DNA of 64,000 bases from Nostoc sp. ATCC 53789 (GCF_009873495.1 NZ_CP046703.1:3372501-3436500); one strand, 5' to 3'. Counted from the first letter of the stretch, positions 35,548-44,884 are shown. The notes: generated by a model from the sequence alone, not told the origin. Numbers and translations are program-made.

Positions 35548-35764
35548 GATTGATTTCCCGTTCCTCAGTTATTAGTTATTAGTACATCTTTATTTTATTA
35601 ATCAATCTTGATGGTAATTTAGATAAAAGAATCAGGATCTATGGCGAGCGATCGCAACCGTTCAGTTAGCAATTAGACACGTTGTTTGTCTTGCTGGGGT
35701 TATTGAGCGTATTTCATCTTTGCTTCTGGTGTTAAAAACCGACTCCTGCCCCCTGTCCTTTTGC
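35548..35764. other. Spacer with duplicated segment
   Basis: No gene seen. The segment at about 35590-35655 repeats 35363-35427: both contain AGAATCAGGATCTATG and GCGAGCGATCGC-like ends, pointing to an old tandem duplication of the Uma2 remnant region. Confidence 0.6.
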
Positions 35765-36607
35765 CTACTGTCTCAGTTCTTTGATGTTTTTCATCACTTG
35801 TTGGTATAAGTCGTTGTTACCCTGGCTTTGAAAAATGCTCGCTGCTTTTTCTAAATCCTTGAGTGCCCCCTGTCTATCTCCATTGGTGGCGCGGGCATTT
35901 CCTCGGTTATTGTAGGCAGGGGCAAAGTTAGGGTTAAGACGAATGGCTTGATTGTAATCTGCGATCGCACCCTTTGGATCTCCATTGGCAGCACGAGCAT
36001 TTCCTCGGTTATTATAGGCGATCGCATATCTGGGATTAAGGCGAATCGCTTGACCGAGATCGTCTATTGCCCCTTTTCTGTCTCCATTGGCGGCGCGGGC
36101 ATTTCCCCGGTTGTTGTAGGCTTCGGCGTAGTTGGGATTAAGGCGAATCGCTTCACTATAATCTTTAACTGCTTCTCTGTTACCTTCTAGTGAGGCGCGG
36201 GCATTGCCCAAGTTATTGTAAGCTTCTGCGTCGTTAGGGTTGATGCGGAGGGCTTGATTGTAATCTGCGATCGCTTTTTCTTTGTCTCCCAAATCAAAAT
36301 AGGCTAATCCCCGGCCGTTGTAGGCTGCGCCATATTGAGAGTTTTGACTAATTGCCTTACTATAGGATGCGATCGCAGCTTGTAAATCACCGTTTAAATG
36401 TTGATTCTTTCCCTGAAGATAGAATTCCCCACCTCTGGATGCTGTAGCTGAACGACGACTAGGTGTACTAACTCCTATTTCTGTCACCAAAACACTGTCA
36501 TTCTTGCTACAAGAAACACTGCTAATTGCTGTCAATGTAGTAAAAATAGCTATAGTAAATACTTGATTTACCCTTGTTCGCTTTTGTCTAAATAAACGCC
36601 GTCTCAT
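35765..36607 (-). CDS. TPR-repeat lipoprotein
   Basis: 280 aa. The basic N-terminus (MRRRLFRQKRTR) and hydrophobic core VFTIAIFTTLTAISSV are followed by a lipobox-like SSVSC at about residues 29-33, so the mature protein should be lipid-anchored outside the cytoplasm. From about residue 60 six TPR units of 34 residues are visible, with the consensus AEAYNNRGNARAANGDRKGA and IxxYNQAIRLNPN. These proteins usually scaffold complexes, and the neighbours give no partner. The middle TPRs are near-identical at DNA level. Confidence 0.88.
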   Translation of the reverse strand: MRRRLFRQKRTRVNQVFTIAIFTTLTAISSVSCSKNDSVLVTEIGVSTPSRRSATASRGGEFYLQGKNQHLNGDLQAAIASYSKAISQNSQYGAAYNGRGLAYFDLGDKEKAIADYNQALRINPNDAEAYNNLGNARASLEGNREAVKDYSEAIRLNPNYAEAYNNRGNARAANGDRKGAIDDLGQAIRLNPRYAIAYNNRGNARAANGDPKGAIADYNQAIRLNPNFAPAYNNRGNARATNGDRQGALKDLEKAASIFQSQGNNDLYQQVMKNIKELRQ

Positions 36608-36974
36608 AATTTAATATAAACTGCCATAACACCTGAACGTAATTAGTACCAAAATCTAGATTTTAATTCTTTAACTCAATGGTTATTCTAACTTTTGATA
36701 GACGTTTCAAGTCAATTAACAAATTTACCAGATATTCAATATATTTATTTAATAGTTATATTAAGGGAAAGATTTAAATTATAAAGTATAAAAATTGTCA
36801 GTTCGGCTCTTTGTTATTGTCATCTGTCTACTTCTTGGCAATGGATTTCTGAGCAGAAAGCTACTCTAGCTCATGTTTTTTAAGATACTTTTTGAAAAAA
36901 ATATATTTGAAATCTTAAGATTTGCTATAAACAATAACTCCATAATTTATGACATTTGTAGCCTTATGGACAAT
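36608..36974. other. AT-rich intergenic region
   Basis: 367 bp between two minus-strand genes. Very AT-rich with no ORF of note. It should contain the promoter of the TPR lipoprotein gene, but I see no well-spaced consensus boxes. Confidence 0.5.
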
Positions 36975-37895
36975 TTACTCATCTTCTGTTTCAGTCTCTT
37001 GAGCTTTGGGAGTTAGCCGCCAAGAGGTAGTTTTTTCAATATCTACAGACAATTGTTCTAGATTTGTCCCTAAATCTTTTTGGAGTTTCTGAGTTAGCGT
37101 GATGGGAAAATCTAAATCAATATCTTGGGTTTGTGCTAGCCTAGCCAATTCTGAAAAAGTCGCTTTGACTGTAGTGCGATCGTAACTTGTCAGTTTATGA
37201 GAAGAAGTTTCAGATATATTCTGAGCTTGCATCGCTTTTTTCATGCGTTCTTGCAAATGCTCAAATTCTGAATTCAACAACTTCCATTGTTGCTCAAGTT
37301 GTGAGTATCTAGTACTTAGTGAGATTAAATCTTCCGTTGCGGGTTCGGGGTTGGCTTTGGCTTGTAAACCTAATAAATTTGAGTGGATTTGAGCAAGATA
37401 AATACAATCTAGATAAGCATACTCTATCTGTTCTTCAGTCAGGGGGCGTTTTCCCCAATCGCTGGTTTGCTCTTGTTTATCGATATTGTTAAAGCTACAA
37501 AGTGCTGTAGCTATGGTTTTGAGTTGATAGTTAGGTAATGGCAAAATATGGTAGGGAATTTTTTTTGCCATTTCTAAAGTGCAGGTAATATTTTTAGCTT
37601 TCTTGTTACCGAGAAATTTTAGATCATAACTGGCATTGTGAAAAACTTTTTCAATGGCAGAATTTATCATAATTTTTTGAATAAATTCAGCTATGATATT
37701 AGGTTGGTCTAGCACATCTAAAAGATAGACGCGATCGCCACTCATATCTTGAGGATTATCTAACACCTGAATCAGCGATAGTCTAGGATTACGACTTTTA
37801 TAGTCAGCTACTTCTGTATCGATCCACAGTGTTTTGACATTGGTGTATTCAGCGACAATATCACTAATTTCGCTGGCAGAAGTGAGGTAGGGCAT
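36975..37895 (-). CDS. RNase D-like DEDDy 3'-5' exonuclease
   Basis: 306 aa. The exonuclease motifs are complete: Exo I LWIDTEVADY (D and E), Exo II VFHNASYDLKFLG (D) and Exo III Y-AYLD in EEQIEYAYLDCIYL, giving the DEDDy set that binds two metal ions. PLPNYQLKTIA and SDWGKRPLT are typical of the RNase D group. The C-terminal 120 residues are helical and not an obvious HRDC domain. Expected role: trimming of structured RNA 3' ends, such as tRNA precursors. Monocistronic by appearance. Confidence 0.9.
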   Translation of the reverse strand: MPYLTSASEISDIVAEYTNVKTLWIDTEVADYKSRNPRLSLIQVLDNPQDMSGDRVYLLDVLDQPNIIAEFIQKIMINSAIEKVFHNASYDLKFLGNKKAKNITCTLEMAKKIPYHILPLPNYQLKTIATALCSFNNIDKQEQTSDWGKRPLTEEQIEYAYLDCIYLAQIHSNLLGLQAKANPEPATEDLISLSTRYSQLEQQWKLLNSEFEHLQERMKKAMQAQNISETSSHKLTSYDRTTVKATFSELARLAQTQDIDLDFPITLTQKLQKDLGTNLEQLSVDIEKTTSWRLTPKAQETETEDE

Positions 37896-38360
37896 TGGCT
37901 GATATTTCCTGAATATTTAGGGCATTGTAAGTAAGCCATAGTTTTCTAAAGTAACATTTTGTTGGTAATTTTGCTGGCACAGGATTGCACAAACATGAAG
38001 TTTTGAGCTGTATAGGCGGAGACATCGCCAAACTGACTCAAATCTGATAACATCGATTCACTACTTTAAGGCTGCATAGTTTATCATTGGAAAAGCTCCT
38101 CAGCATCTACATTAAATTCATAGGAGCTACAGGCCGTATATACAGGTATCTTGGTTAGCAACCGTCAATAAAATTGAATTGGTGCTTCTCAAAAATGGCT
38201 GCAAAATCTTAGCCTAAACAAATCGTTCAAGTTTCAATTTCCAGTAACCTGAGTAATTGCTTGACACTTTTGCTACTTCACATTTAATTGCTTTTTAACA
38301 TCTGCTCCTCACCATGACACACAAATTAATTGCTTTCAGTAATCAATTCGGAGATAGATA
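37896..38360. other. Intergenic region with promoter of the BON lipoprotein gene
   Basis: 465 bp with no supported gene. The right end contains the promoter at 38261-38288; the remainder shows no repeat or RNA fold that I can name. Confidence 0.55.
38261..38288 (+). promoter_or_regulatory. Sigma70-type promoter of the BON-domain gene
   Basis: TTGACA (38261-38266) and TTTAAT (38283-38288) with 16-bp spacing, about 70 bp upstream of the start codon. The boxes are visible; use is inferred. Confidence 0.55.
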
Positions 38361-38819
38361 ATGAAAAAGCTAATTCTATTAATCGTTAGTAGCATTTTGG
38401 TAGTTGGTACTTTTGGCTGCCAAGAGGCTCCTAAAACTGGTTCGGAAACTCCTAGCACTACTAATGAAGCTGCTCAAGTACCAGCAAAACCTGCTTCTCA
38501 GATAAATGAAGCTGCCAAAGTTCCAGGAATACAAACAACTCCTTTAGCAACTAGCACAGATACTAAAGTTAAAGTCGGTTCTGAAAAAACGGCAGCAACA
38601 AAAGTTAAGAGCGACTTAAAAACTGAAGTTAGCAACAAGTTGAACAAAGGCTTACCAGGCAATAAGTTACAGGTTGAAAACAAAGAGGGTGAAATTATCC
38701 TCAAAGGCACAGCGACTTCTGCTGAAGAACTTAAGAAAGCTGAAACTTTAGCTAAGGAAGTTCAAGGTGTGAAGACAGTGAAGGTGGAAGCAAAAGTTGA
38801 AGCTGTGAAAAAGCCATAA
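38361..38819 (+). CDS. BON-domain lipoprotein
   Basis: 152 aa. Signal peptide with lipobox VGTFGC (Cys20), so the protein should be lipid-anchored. A Pro/Thr/Ala-rich low-complexity linker (about 25-75) leads to one BON domain: VKSDLKTEVSNKLNKGLPGN and VENKEGEIILKGTATSAEEL, ending in a lysine-rich tail. BON domains bind membranes or surfaces and are common in stress-induced envelope proteins (OsmY type). A strong terminator at 38862-38897 follows, and a sigma70-like promoter precedes. Confidence 0.88.
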   Translation: MKKLILLIVSSILVVGTFGCQEAPKTGSETPSTTNEAAQVPAKPASQINEAAKVPGIQTTPLATSTDTKVKVGSEKTAATKVKSDLKTEVSNKLNKGLPGNKLQVENKEGEIILKGTATSAEELKKAETLAKEVQGVKTVKVEAKVEAVKKP

Positions 38820-38861
38820 AAGAATAACTGAAGTTCTCAGTTAACATCGGCATGAAAGCCA

Positions 38862-38897
38862 AACAGGGACTTACACAAATGTAAGTCCCTGTTTTTT
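38862..38897 (+). terminator. Rho-independent terminator after the BON gene
   Basis: AACAGGGACTTACA / TGTAAGTCCCTGTT is a perfect stem with loop CAAA and ends in TTTTTT. Textbook structure, 43 bp past the stop codon. Confidence 0.95.
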
Positions 38898-39420
38898 ATT
38901 TGCTCAAATTTAAGTTATACAACTCTATTAGTTTGTCAAGGAAGTTCGTAGTAAAGACTAGTACAACAGGGCGGAAATAAACCACCCATTCTAAATTAAT
39001 GAAATCCTTACGCTGTATTCATTTTTAATTTTTAATTTTTAATTCCGCCTTGCGGTACTAGCCCTTTCAAGGTGACTCGTAAAATCTTTTATTTTTTCTC
39101 AGCGTTCTCCGTGCCTCTGCGGTTCAATAGTATTTTTTCCAACCACAGAGGCGCAGAGGGCACAGAGTATAGAGCTTAAAGAAAAATTTATTTACCAAAA
39201 TTTTTACGTACCTTGAAAGGGCTAGTAGTAAAGACTAAACTCCTTGCAATATTGTGCGTTTCTATAAGATTCTCCTTACTAACTCGCGTTCTTTGCGCCT
39301 CTGTGGTAGCCTGCGACAAGCTGCTCATCTACGATAATCCTGAATTCTCTCCCCTACCCTCTTGCGAATTTTTAATTAGTTGATACACTTGTTCTTCATT
39401 AGCCCAGTTAACCAGCGCCT
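38898..39420. other. Repeat-filled spacer upstream of smc
   Basis: 523 bp without a gene. It holds R2 copy 3, a TTTTTAATTTTTAATT tract (39021-39042) and the 13-mer GTAGTAAAGACTA twice (about 38948 and 39227) flanking about 270 bp, as if a composite block had inserted. A fragment with CTTTGCGCCTCTGTGGTAGC near 39292 belongs to another dispersed repeat. Confidence 0.6.
39057..39226. repeat. MITE-like repeat family R2, copy 3
   Basis: 170 bp with near-perfect termini ACTAGCCCTTTCAAGGT and ACCTTGAAAGGGCTAGT. The interior is about 85-90 percent similar by eye to copy 2, including GACTCGTAAAATCT and ACCACAGAGGCGCAGAGG. Confidence 0.9.
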
Positions 39421-42400
39421 ATGGTTCATATCAAGCGCGTGGAACTTACCAACTTCAAATCCTTCGGCGGTACTACTTCAGTCCCTTTGCTGCCGGGGTG
39501 TACTGTCATATCTGGGCCCAATGGTTCGGGTAAATCTAATATTCTCGATGCACTGCTGTTTTGCCTCGGACTCTCCAGTTCTAAGGGAATGCGAGCCGAT
39601 CGCTTACCAGATTTGGTAAATAACACCCAAACGTCTAAAGGACGCGCTTCTATTGAAGCTAGCGTCACTGTGACGTTTGATTTGTCAGATGAAATCTCAC
39701 ACAAAGACACAAAAGCGCAAAGAGAGGAAGTAGAGGAGGCAGGGGAAGCGGAGGAAGAACCAAAATCCAAAATCGTTCGACTGAGCGAAGCCGAAGTCCA
39801 AAAGCCAAAATCGGCAGAATGGAGTGTTACTAGAAGGCTGCGAGTCACCCACCAAGGAAGTTACACGTCGAATTACTATATCAATGGTGAAGCTTGCACG
39901 TTGACAGAATTGCATCAGCAACTAAGTAACCTGCGGGTTTATCCTGAAGGCTACAACGTGGTGCTGCAAGGGGATGTCACCAGCATTATCTCGATGAATG
40001 CGCGGGAACGACGGGAAATTATTGATGAATTGGCTGGGGTGGCGGCGTTCGATCGCAAAATCATTCAAGCCAAATCAACTTTAGATGAGGTGAAGGAAAA
40101 GGAAGATAGCTGTCGGATTATTGAGACAGAATTAACTGCACAACGCGATCGCCTTTCTCAAGATCGTGCTAAAGCTGAGAGATATCAAAAACTCCGCACG
40201 GAATTTCTAGCGAAACAATCCTGGGAAGCCGTTTTATCATGGAGATCGCTACAAGCACAACAAGAAAAGTTGGTTCACGAAATTCAAACAGGCGATCGCA
40301 ATTCTAGTGAACTCTCAACCCAACTCACTAATCTAAATTCCGAAATTGTCCAAAAAACTGCTGAACTTGAACAACTCAATGCCCATGTCAAAGCATTGGG
40401 TGAAGATGAACTTTTGGCAGTACAATCTACCCTCGCCACTCAAGAAGCAGAACGAAAACAACTCCAGCGTCAGCTAACGGAATTACAAACAGCTTCCCAA
40501 GAAACCGCCAAACGTCTGCTTCAAACTCAGCAAGAAATTGAAAAACATCGACATTCCCTAAAAGAAATTGCCGAAACCCACATTGTAGAGACGCGATTCA
40601 TCGCGTCTTCCCAACACCAAAGGAATGAAGCCCACCAAGCCTTAGAAACCTCCCGCGAAGCCGCCGCAGAAATCGCCTCAGCTTCCGAAGCCTGGGTGCA
40701 GCAACAAACGGCATTTAATCGTCAAATTGAAACTCTGTTGCAAACTTTAGAACCGCAACGCACAGAAAAAGCACAACTCACAGAACGGAATAATCAGTTA
40801 CAGCAATTAATTTCCGAGCAAACCCAGTTAATTGAACGCGACGAACCGCTATTAGCCCAAAAACAAACTGACTGTAATCAAGTTGAAACGGACTTTAACG
40901 TCTCTAGCGAACCCATCCAGAATTTAGCCCAAAATCTCTCAGCCACAGAACAAGAATTGCAAATCCAACAGGAAACCCAAAAGCGGTTACTTTTTGAACA
41001 ACGGGAAAAACAACGCCAGTTAGATAAAATAGAGGCGCAAACACAAGCACAGCAAGAAGTCCAAGGAACCCAAGCTAGTAAAGTTATTTTACAATCGGGA
41101 ATGCCTGGACTTTGTGGCTTAGTTGTGCAGTTGGGAAAAGTGGAACCCCGTCATCAGCTAGCTTTAGAAATGGCTGCCGGTGGACGATTGGGACATATTG
41201 TGGTGGAAGATGATGGTGTAGCCGCAGCCGGGATTGAATTGCTCAAACAGAAACGTGCCGGGAGAGCGACTTTTTTACCACTAAATAAAATTCACGCACC
41301 TAAATTTACTCAAGATGCAACGCTGCGTTTCGCTAGCGGCTTCGTTAACTATGCTGTGAACTTAGTCGATTGCGATCGCCGTTACAAAGATGTATTCAGC
41401 TATGTTTTTGGTAACACAGTCGTATTTGCCAGCCTTGAGGCGGCGCGGAAAAATTTAGGTTTATATCGCATCGTTACCTTAGACGGGGAATTATTGGAAA
41501 CTAGCGGTGCAATGACTGGTGGTAGTAACAGCAATCGTTCAGCGTTGCGGTTTGGTACAGGTGAAGCAGCGGAATCTGATGAAGCGATCGCTTTAAGAAG
41601 TCGTTTGGTGGATATTGAGCGAGTTTTAGAGCGTTGTACTGAAGCGATCGCTACTTTGTCAGCCAGAAGCAAAAAACTCACCCAAGAACTCACAGAAGCG
41701 CGTCAGGCGCGGCGCGAACAGCAGTTGCAATTGGAACAGTTGCAAAAAGATATTAAGAGTTTAACAGCGCAATTAGAGGGGACGCGATCGCAACTCGCCC
41801 AAAACAGCGAAAAGTTAGCCATTGCTCAATCCCGATTAGAAATTTTAGAGCGGGAATTACCTGGGAAAGAAAATGAATTGCAACAATTGCGACACGCATT
41901 AGCAGAGTTGGAAGCGTCTCAAACCCCCAGTGAGTGGCAACAAATCCAGGCAACCATTAAAATTCAAGAGCAACAATTGCAACAACGAGAAACAGCATTA
42001 CGCGAAGCTGAACAAAGATTAAAAAATTTGGAAAATCAGCAACAACGTTTGCAAGAAAAAATCCAAGAAGGGGAGGAGCGAATTAGCCAATATCATCGCG
42101 AACAAGAGACGCAACAAAATCAACTAAATACCCTCAGCACTCAGCACTCAGCACTCAGCACTCTCATCACCCAAACCCGCGCCAACCTGAGCCTTATGGA
42201 GCAGAATTTGGGAGAAGAGAAACAAAAACGCGACGCTACAGAATTGGAAGTGCGATCGCACCTTTTGCGCCAACAACAATTGCAATGGGAAATCGAAAAA
42301 CTCAAAGAAACCCAAGAGAAGCGGCGGGAAGAACTAATTGCACTGCAAAGCCAGTTGCGGGATATGGGAGCAGAATTACCAAATCCTTTGCCGGAAGTTC

Positions 42401-43074
42401 CAGATAAGGTAGATTTGGAAGAATTGCAGAAAGAATTGCGATCGCTTACCAAACGCTTACAGGCAATGGAACCTGTTAATATGCTGGCGTTGGAAGAATA
42501 CGAACGCACTCAAAACCGTCTCCAAGAACTGACGCAAAAATTAGAGACACTCGAAGGGGAACGCACCGAACTACTTTTGCGGATTGAAAACTTTACCACA
42601 TTGCGGCAACTTGCTTTTAAAGAAGCCTTCGATGCAGTCAACGAAAACTTTCAATCGATTTTTGCCATTCTTTCAGACGGCGACGGCTATTTACAACTCG
42701 AAAATCCTGAAGATCCCTTTAGCAGTGGACTAAATTTAGTCGCTCACCCCAAAGGCAAACCCGTACAGCGCCTAGCTTCCATGTCTGGGGGAGAAAAATC
42801 ACTTACAGCCTTGAGCTTTATCTTTGCCCTCCAACGCTACCGTCCATCGCCCTTTTACGCCTTTGACGAAGTGGATATGTTTTTAGATGGAGCAAACGTA
42901 GAACGATTAGCTAGAATGATTAAGCAACAGTCACAACAAGCGCAATTTATAGTTGTGAGTTTGCGTCGTCCGATGATAGAATCAGCCGAACGCACAATTG
43001 GCGTTACTCAAGCACGAGGAGCCTACACTCAAGTTTTGGGGATTAAATTACAATCATCCAATACATCTGCTTGA
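39421..43074 (+). CDS. smc: Chromosome segregation protein SMC
   Basis: 1217 aa. The head shows Walker A SGPNGSGKSN (32-41) and, at the C-terminus, the ABC signature LASMSGGEKSLTALS followed by Walker B YAFDEVDMFLDG. Two long coiled coils enclose a hinge around residues 555-690 (GLCGLVVQLGKV and GRLGHIVVEDDG). SMC dimers with ScpA/ScpB compact and segregate the chromosome. Three dispersed repeats interrupt the coding sequence without breaking frame: 39690-39762, 40585-40610 and 42133-42163. They encode low-complexity inserts near the N-terminal lobe and in the coiled coils. No scpA/scpB is adjacent. Confidence 0.98.
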   Translation: MVHIKRVELTNFKSFGGTTSVPLLPGCTVISGPNGSGKSNILDALLFCLGLSSSKGMRADRLPDLVNNTQTSKGRASIEASVTVTFDLSDEISHKDTKAQREEVEEAGEAEEEPKSKIVRLSEAEVQKPKSAEWSVTRRLRVTHQGSYTSNYYINGEACTLTELHQQLSNLRVYPEGYNVVLQGDVTSIISMNARERREIIDELAGVAAFDRKIIQAKSTLDEVKEKEDSCRIIETELTAQRDRLSQDRAKAERYQKLRTEFLAKQSWEAVLSWRSLQAQQEKLVHEIQTGDRNSSELSTQLTNLNSEIVQKTAELEQLNAHVKALGEDELLAVQSTLATQEAERKQLQRQLTELQTASQETAKRLLQTQQEIEKHRHSLKEIAETHIVETRFIASSQHQRNEAHQALETSREAAAEIASASEAWVQQQTAFNRQIETLLQTLEPQRTEKAQLTERNNQLQQLISEQTQLIERDEPLLAQKQTDCNQVETDFNVSSEPIQNLAQNLSATEQELQIQQETQKRLLFEQREKQRQLDKIEAQTQAQQEVQGTQASKVILQSGMPGLCGLVVQLGKVEPRHQLALEMAAGGRLGHIVVEDDGVAAAGIELLKQKRAGRATFLPLNKIHAPKFTQDATLRFASGFVNYAVNLVDCDRRYKDVFSYVFGNTVVFASLEAARKNLGLYRIVTLDGELLETSGAMTGGSNSNRSALRFGTGEAAESDEAIALRSRLVDIERVLERCTEAIATLSARSKKLTQELTEARQARREQQLQLEQLQKDIKSLTAQLEGTRSQLAQNSEKLAIAQSRLEILERELPGKENELQQLRHALAELEASQTPSEWQQIQATIKIQEQQLQQRETALREAEQRLKNLENQQQRLQEKIQEGEERISQYHREQETQQNQLNTLSTQHSALSTLITQTRANLSLMEQNLGEEKQKRDATELEVRSHLLRQQQLQWEIEKLKETQEKRREELIALQSQLRDMGAELPNPLPEVPDKVDLEELQKELRSLTKRLQAMEPVNMLALEEYERTQNRLQELTQKLETLEGERTELLLRIENFTTLRQLAFKEAFDAVNENFQSIFAILSDGDGYLQLENPEDPFSSGLNLVAHPKGKPVQRLASMSGGEKSLTALSFIFALQRYRPSPFYAFDEVDMFLDGANVERLARMIKQQSQQAQFIVVSLRRPMIESAERTIGVTQARGAYTQVLGIKLQSSNTSA
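42133..42163. repeat. Heptamer (CTCAGCA)x4 inside smc
   Basis: Four perfect CTCAGCA copies within the SMC coiled-coil coding region, translated as LSTQHSALSTL. The same heptamer occurs at the tRNA-Leu locus (63205-63265). Confidence 0.9.
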
Positions 43075-43132
43075 GTTTTTGTTAATAATAGTGTATAGAC
43101 AAACCGGATTCGAGATCAGGACTCGGTATAGA

Positions 43133-44128
43133 ATGACCTCCGAACAGATAATTAGACGTTCCGATATATTAAACACCCAGGTGATTACCCGCGACAACGG
43201 CAAGCGGCTAGGCATCATCAGTCAAGTATGGGTTGATATTGATCAACGAGAGGTTGTGGCTCTTGGTTTGCGAGACAGCCTGATCTCCATTTCGGGCATA
43301 CCGCGCTACATGTACCTCAACAACATCAGCCAGATTGGTGATGTCATCTTAGTTGATAACGAAGATGTAATAGAAGATATCGAAGTTGAATCTCTCAGCA
43401 ATCTGATTAACTGGGAAGTAATCACAGAAACAGGTGAAGTATTAGGCAAAGTCCGGGGCTTCAAGTTCAACGGTGAAACCGGGAAGCTTAACTCTATAGT
43501 CATCGCTTCTTTAGGATTACCCCAAATTCCCGACCAATTTTTGAGTACTTACGAGTTCTCAGTAGATGAAATTGTCAGTACTGGCCCCAATCGGTTGATT
43601 GTGTTTGAGGGAGCCGAAGAACGGGTGAACCAGTTGACAACTGGTTTACTAGAGCGTTTGGGTATCGGCAAAGCACCGTGGGAAAGGGATGCAGAAGAAG
43701 AATACGGCTATACTCCGCCACGCCAAGTTGCACCAGGTAATCAACTCCCTAGTGGTGTGCCATTGCAGCCACCCAAGCAGAGAGTTCGCGCCCCCGAGCC
43801 CGTAGCGCGGGAAGAGGAATGGAATGAAGACTATGTGGAAGAAGAAAGGCCACAGCGTCAGGTAATGAAGGCGCGGCAGTATGAATCTATTCAATACGAA
43901 GAAGACGAGGAAGAAGATAACTGGAGTGAAGCAACAGGCAACGACAGGTATCAACAACCGCAGCCGCTAAAGTATGAAGCCAAGCCTTATAGCAAGCCTT
44001 ATGTTGACGAATACGATGATTATGATGATGTAGAAGGTGATGCTTGGGAAGATGAGCCGAAGCCTGTGAATATTCCTAAGAAAGTTAAGGAAAGACAGCC
44101 AGAATACGAAGAAGAAGGCGGGTATTAA
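43133..44128 (+). CDS. PRC-barrel domain protein with acidic disordered tail
   Basis: 331 aa from ATG 43133; a longer open frame reaches back into smc, but the family starts at MTSEQIIRRSDILNTQVITR. Two PRC-barrel repeats are visible: GKRLGIISQVWVDIDQREVV (about 24-43) and GEVLGKVRGFKFNGETGKL (about 103-121). The last 130 residues are rich in Glu, Asp, Tyr, Pro and Arg and probably disordered. PRC-barrels occur in RimM and in photosynthetic reaction-centre H subunits. The cyanobacterial version has no fixed role, and proximity to smc is conserved enough to be worth noting only as context. Confidence 0.88.
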   Translation: MTSEQIIRRSDILNTQVITRDNGKRLGIISQVWVDIDQREVVALGLRDSLISISGIPRYMYLNNISQIGDVILVDNEDVIEDIEVESLSNLINWEVITETGEVLGKVRGFKFNGETGKLNSIVIASLGLPQIPDQFLSTYEFSVDEIVSTGPNRLIVFEGAEERVNQLTTGLLERLGIGKAPWERDAEEEYGYTPPRQVAPGNQLPSGVPLQPPKQRVRAPEPVAREEEWNEDYVEEERPQRQVMKARQYESIQYEEDEEEDNWSEATGNDRYQQPQPLKYEAKPYSKPYVDEYDDYDDVEGDAWEDEPKPVNIPKKVKERQPEYEEEGGY

Positions 44129-44159
44129 TTCGTAATTCGTAATTAAAGAAGATTAATTT

Positions 44160-44197
44160 AGCTCTTTCCTTAGAAGTAAGGAGGGGGCTAATTTTTT
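44160..44197 (+). terminator. Terminator after the PRC-barrel gene
   Basis: AGCTCTTTCCTTA / TAAGGAGGGGGCT pairs over 13 positions with several G-U pairs, loop GAAG, followed by AATTTTTT. Confidence 0.8.
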
Positions 44198-44350
44198 AGA
44201 ACGCACTAGCGACAACAAGTCGCACAGAATTATTTACACACAATTTTTAGTCTGGACAAGGGTTTCATGCCTAAATTGGGTGTAATTAATTTTGTTTAAG
44301 TACTTGTAGCGAATACACTGTAGGCGATAGCTTTAATATTTTTTTGTTTG

Positions 44351-44617
44351 TCAACTTTCATTTTTATAAACCTTGCTACGATGCCCGATATCTATAACAT
44401 TTACCAATAAAATATCATCAAAAATATCGTATATAACTCGATAATCGCCTACTCTAATTCGATATGTGTTTTCTTCACCCTGTAACTTTTTAACTCCATT
44501 GGGCCGTGGTTCTATAACCAACTCATCTATTTTGGTTTGAATACGATCTTGTAATTCTTGAGATAGTTTTTTAAACATTTTTCTAGCACCCTTGGTAAAT
44601 TTAACTTCGTAAGTCAC
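44351..44617 (-). CDS. RelE/ParE-family toxin
   Basis: 88 aa. Typical RelE-fold sequence: YEVKFTKGARKMFKKL at the start, IQTKIDEL, NGVKKLQGEENTYRIRVGDYR (basic catalytic/RNA-contact region, quoted in two parts here) and VIYDIFDDILLVNVIDIGHR at the end. The Arg/Tyr residues of the GDYRVIY motif and the terminal HR are conserved in ribosome-dependent mRNA endonucleases. It overlaps the upstream antitoxin gene by 4 bp (ATGA), the usual arrangement of a type II toxin-antitoxin operon. Confidence 0.92.
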   Translation of the reverse strand: MTYEVKFTKGARKMFKKLSQELQDRIQTKIDELVIEPRPNGVKKLQGEENTYRIRVGDYRVIYDIFDDILLVNVIDIGHRSKVYKNES

Positions 44618-44853
44618 GCTACGTCCTTTTTTCTTTCATTAGCGATTTCCTTTTTAATATCGTTCCATGCGATAAGACTATTATTTTCTACATCACTTTT
44701 AGCAGCATGATAGGCTCTTAAATCGTTTTCGTCCTCTTCATCTTCGATTTTTTGAAGTAGTACATAAATTTCATCTAGGGTACTGTCGTAAGCTTGGTTT
44801 AGCAGTACGTTGATAGCTTTGATTAATTGTTCGCGTTCGTGTTCGGTTTTCAT
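44614..44853 (-). CDS. Antitoxin of the RelE/ParE pair
   Basis: 79 aa, highly acidic: it starts MKTEHEREQLIKAINVLLNQ and continues with YVLLQKIEDEEDENDLRAYH. No DNA-binding motif stands out, but the 4-bp overlap with the RelE-like toxin, the size and the charge identify it as the cognate antitoxin. Similar two-gene units are common in cyanobacteria. An unrelated antitoxin-like gene lies 32 bp upstream on the same strand. Confidence 0.82.
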   Translation of the reverse strand: MKTEHEREQLIKAINVLLNQAYDSTLDEIYVLLQKIEDEEDENDLRAYHAAKSDVENNSLIAWNDIKKEIANERKKDVA

Positions 44854-44884
44854 AATTAAGCCTCTTTAAGATTGTTAAGTTTGA

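Noticed and set aside
38976-39420. Promoter-proximal small ORF upstream of smc
   Set aside because: The 79-codon frame at 39380 overlaps the smc start in another frame and lacks family similarity.
42998-43132. Upstream extension of the PRC-barrel protein
   Set aside because: The extension overlaps smc in another frame; homologous sequence begins at ATG 43133.
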